NCBI GenBank assembly: GCA_007117135.1
Contig: SKHB01000022.1
Span: forward strand, 62,001 to 126,000
Direction: 5' to 3'
DNA length: 64,000 nt
From: Microbacteriaceae bacterium
GTDB lineage: Bacteria > Actinomycetota > Actinomycetes > Actinomycetales > Microbacteriaceae
Shown here piece after piece: positions 61,727-64,000 of the stretch (positions are counted from its first letter, which is position 1; each line of letters begins with the position of its first letter). Below the pieces are notes generated by a model. It saw only the letters and a program-made list of their open reading frames with translations, was not told the DNA's origin and did not search any database. Position numbers and translations under genes: made by a program.

Positions 61727-62512
61727 TTAGGAGTCTGTCCGATCGTCGCGGTTGACAGCTGGGTTGACCAGCGAACCAATCCCCTGAATGCGGATTTCAA
61801 CGTCTTGCCCGGCAACGAAACCGCCGAGCCCGGACGGTGTTCCCGTCAAAATCACGTCTCCTGGAAGCAGCGTCCACACGTCCGAACAGAACTCAATGAT
61901 TTCAGGAATGGAGTACACCAGGTCGCTGGTGGAACCGGTCCGCCGTGGTTCACCGGCGACGAAGGTTTCGATCAACAGGTCGCTGGGATCAATCTCGGTA
62001 TCAATCCACGGACCCAGGGGGCAGAAAGTGTCGTAGCCCTTCGCTCTCGCCCACTGGCCGTCAGCAAACATGACGTCTCTAGCAGACACGTCATTGGCAA
62101 TGGTGTAACCAAAAACAACGCTCTTCCAGTCTTCTTTTTTGACACGCTTTGCCACCGACCCGATGACGACAGCCAACTCACCTTCGTGAACGATGCGCCC
62201 CTCAATGGGAGGAATCACAATGGGATCTCCGGGGCCGACCACTGCCGTATTGGGTTTCAAGAAAATCAGCGGGTTGTCGGGGCCTTCGTGAGCCATGTCT
62301 TTGGCGTGTGCCGCATAGTTCATGCCGACACAAATCACTTTTGAGCGCGGAATAACCGGGGCGAGTAGCTGGGCGTCGGCCAGCGACACCCTCTCCCCTG
62401 TGGTGTCCCAGCCATGAAACATGGGGTCGCCCGCGAGAACCACCAGGTCATCGCCGTCGACAATGCCGAAGCGCGGTTCACTTCCGCTCTGACTAAATCT
62501 GGCAACCTTCAC
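61727..62512 (-). CDS. Fumarylacetoacetate hydrolase family protein
   Basis: The 261-residue protein has the FAH C-terminal fold with Gly-Met-Asn-Tyr-Ala-Ala-His, the metal ligands in His-Glu-Gly-Glu-Leu and Asn-Asp-Val-Ser-Ala-Arg-Asp, and Gly-Thr-Pro-Ser-Gly-Leu-Gly. Relatives cleave acylpyruvates or decarboxylate oxaloacetate; the substrate is not determined. GTG 62512 is six bases after TACGGT and gives the family-typical Lys-Val-Ala-Arg-Phe start; longer frames run into typA. Confidence 0.88.
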   Translation of the reverse strand: MKVARFSQSGSEPRFGIVDGDDLVVLAGDPMFHGWDTTGERVSLADAQLLAPVIPRSKVICVGMNYAAHAKDMAHEGPDNPLIFLKPNTAVVGPGDPIVIPPIEGRIVHEGELAVVIGSVAKRVKKEDWKSVVFGYTIANDVSARDVMFADGQWARAKGYDTFCPLGPWIDTEIDPSDLLIETFVAGEPRRTGSTSDLVYSIPEIIEFCSDVWTLLPGDVILTGTPSGLGGFVAGQDVEIRIQGIGSLVNPAVNRDDRTDS

Positions 62513-62518
62513 GTCTTC

Positions 62519-62524
62519 ACCGTA
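62519..62524 (-). promoter_or_regulatory. -10 box, leaderless start of the FAH-family gene
   Basis: Minus-strand TACGGT ends six bases before GTG 62512, squeezed between the typA stop and the start codon. Confidence 0.55.
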
Positions 62525-62525
62525 C

Positions 62526-64000
62526 CTAGGAATCGCCCGCGGCGTCTTGCCTTTTCTGTCTGGACAACGCTCTCGCCCGATCATTCTGGTCGAGAAGCAC
62601 CTTCCGAATCCGAACAACCTCCGGGGTGACCTCGACACATTCGTCGTCTCTCGCGAACTCCAAACATTCTTCCAAGGTCAGCTGACGAGGCGGAGTGAGT
62701 TTCTCTAACTCCTCGGCCGTCGACGAGCGAATGTTGTTGAGCTTTTTCTCTTTCGTAATGTTGACGTCCATGTCTTCGGGTCTCGAGTTTTCACCCACCA
62801 CCATGCCTTCGTACACTTCATCAGTGGGAGAGACAAAGAACGACATTCTTTCCTGCAGGCTCATCATCGCGTTCGTGGTCACAGCACCACTGCGGTCAGC
62901 AACAATTGACCCCGTCTGACGTGTGACAATTGAGCCCGCCCATGGCCCATAGCCGTGGGCAAGGGCGTTATGAATTCCAGAACCTCGAGTCAAAGTGAGG
63001 AACTCGGTGCGGAAACCAATCAAGCCTCTGGAGGGGACAATGAACTCCATCCGGACCCACCCTGTGCCATGGTTGGACATGGTTTCCATGCGACCCTTAC
63101 GCGCGGCCAACAGTTGGGTGACACCCCCCAAATATTCTTCAGGGACGTCGATGGTGAGCGCTTCAAACGGTTCATGAGTTTTCCCATCAATGGTTTTCGT
63201 GACCACCTGGGGTTTCCCGACCGTCAATTCAAAACCTTCACGCCTCATGTTTTCCACCAACACGGCAAGAGCAAGTTCGCCCCTGCCTTGAACTTCCCAG
63301 GCGTCGGGCCGGCCAATATCGACCACGCGAATCGACACGTTTCCAATGAGTTCTCGGTCAAGTCGGTCTTTCACCATCCGAGCGGTCAGTTTGTGGCCCG
63401 ACACTTTTCCGGCCAATGGTGACGTGTTTGTTCCAATGGTCACCGCGATGGCAGGTTCGTCCACCGTGATGGCCGGAAGCGGCCTCACATCAGCGACGTC
63501 ACACAAACTGTCACCAATGGTGATCTCTTCGATGCCCGCAACAGCGACAATGTCTCCCGCGTATGCCCGATCAGTGGGGATTCGCTCGAGGGCAACAGTC
63601 TTCAGAAGCTCGGTGATTCTCACCGACTTTGCTTCACCGTCTGATCCCACCCAGGCAACGGTTTGCCCCTTTGAAATCTCGCCGTGGAAGATGCGCAGCA
63701 GGGCGATTCTTCCCAAAAATGGGGACGCATCCAAGTTGGTGACGTGTGCCTGAAGGGGGTGGTCGTCGTCATACTCAGGTGCGGGAATTCTTGTCAGAAT
63801 CGCTTCAAACAGGTCATCAAGGCTGTCTTTGTTGGGCAGTTCACCGTTAGCTGGCCTGTCCCAGCTGGCTGCGCCTGCGCGACCAGACGCATAGATGACC
63901 GGCAAATCCAAAATACCGTCGACGTCGAGGTCTGGAACGTCGTCGGACAAATCTGACACCAGCCCCAGCAACAAGTCTTGTGATTCGGCGACCACTTCAT
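62526..64000 (-). CDS. typA: GTP-binding protein TypA/BipA (5' end cut by window)
   Basis: About 490 C-terminal residues are present; the GTPase P-loop lies beyond the right edge. Domain II (Leu-Gly-Arg-Ile-Ala-Leu-Leu-Arg-Ile), domain III/V with Gly-Arg-Gly-Glu-Leu and Pro-Ser-Arg-Gly-Leu-Ile-Gly-Phe-Arg, and the C-terminal basic domain (Glu-Lys-Lys-Leu-Asn-Asn-Ile-Arg) identify TypA. It binds ribosomes and aids 50S assembly and stress adaptation. It runs off the window edge, so the start is unseen. Confidence 0.94.
   Translation of the reverse strand, partial: EVVAESQDLLLGLVSDLSDDVPDLDVDGILDLPVIYASGRAGAASWDRPANGELPNKDSLDDLFEAILTRIPAPEYDDDHPLQAHVTNLDASPFLGRIALLRIFHGEISKGQTVAWVGSDGEAKSVRITELLKTVALERIPTDRAYAGDIVAVAGIEEITIGDSLCDVADVRPLPAITVDEPAIAVTIGTNTSPLAGKVSGHKLTARMVKDRLDRELIGNVSIRVVDIGRPDAWEVQGRGELALAVLVENMRREGFELTVGKPQVVTKTIDGKTHEPFEALTIDVPEEYLGGVTQLLAARKGRMETMSNHGTGWVRMEFIVPSRGLIGFRTEFLTLTRGSGIHNALAHGYGPWAGSIVTRQTGSIVADRSGAVTTNAMMSLQERMSFFVSPTDEVYEGMVVGENSRPEDMDVNITKEKKLNNIRSSTAEELEKLTPPRQLTLEECLEFARDDECVEVTPEVVRIRKVLLDQNDRARALSRQKRQDAAGDS

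Noticed and set aside
61718-61730. TAATAT near the MFS start as a promoter -10 box
   Set aside because: The bases belong to the stop codon of the upstream gene and the coupled ATG, so an operon junction explains them.

Overview
The window reads as a chromosomal segment of an actinobacterium of the family Microbacteriaceae, probably one of the compact-genome aquatic lineages. This is inferred from gene order and sequence flavour. The blocks rpsB-tsf-pyrH-frr-cdsA, dprA-DUF2469-rnhB-lepB-rplS, trmD-rimM-KH-rpsP-ffh-ftsY-smc-mutM-rnc-rpmF-yceD-coaD, recG/rsmD-thiL/DUF3515-ddl-gpsA-plsC-murA-leuD-leuC and gltX-tRNA-Gln-tRNA-Glu are actinobacterial synteny. By eye the GC content is moderate for the family. 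Spacing is very tight: many neighbours share stop and start codons (TAATG, TAGTG, GTGA, ATGA) and several convergent pairs overlap.

Layout. 1-5 kb: a truncated membrane protein, a DivIVA-like coiled-coil protein, a hydrolase, a secreted lysozyme-fold protein and a second DivIVA-motif protein. 5-19 kb: cdsA-frr-pyrH-tsf-rpsB, an M23 factor and xerC, a MarR/MmpL pair, a phosphodiesterase, dprA, DUF2469, rnhB, lepB, rplS, a TetR regulator and map. 19.3-29 kb: the only accessory region, described below. 29-45 kb: the trmD-to-recG housekeeping block with the signal recognition particle genes (ffh, ftsY), smc and repair genes. 45-56.5 kb: thiL, DUF3515, Ddl-like, a membrane Mur-ligase-like protein, a hydrolase, gpsA, plsC, murA, leuDC, terC. 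56.6-64 kb: tRNA-Glu, diacylglycerol kinase-like, glycerate kinase, tRNA-Gln, gltX, an MFS transporter, an FAH-family hydrolase, and typA cut by the window end.

The accessory region is the most interesting part. It begins where the end of map overlaps the 3' half of a degraded tRNA-Arg(TCT), a typical integration scar, and continues through broken IS481- and IS21-type remnants. Then come ten genes that look like one peptide-modification system: a 30-residue precursor with a lasso-type leader motif, a PqqD-type recognition protein (B1/RRE), a B2-type cysteine leader peptidase, an HPr-kinase-like kinase, a nucleotidyltransferase-fold protein, three glycosyltransferases of unrelated families (GT2, GT11, GT25-like), a beta-keto acid cleavage enzyme, and a left-handed beta-helix acyltransferase translationally coupled to it. 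The ATP-dependent lasso cyclase (asparagine-synthetase-like C protein) and a dedicated exporter are absent from the window. The simplest reading is a very short, linear, phosphorylated and glycosylated or acylated RiPP, or a peptide-primed glycan. This assignment is inference.

A second recurring theme is promoter architecture. At least nine genes start exactly six bases after a TANNNT box with no Shine-Dalgarno sequence, as expected for leaderless mRNAs. One divergent pair (thiL/DUF3515) has two such boxes overlapping by two bases.
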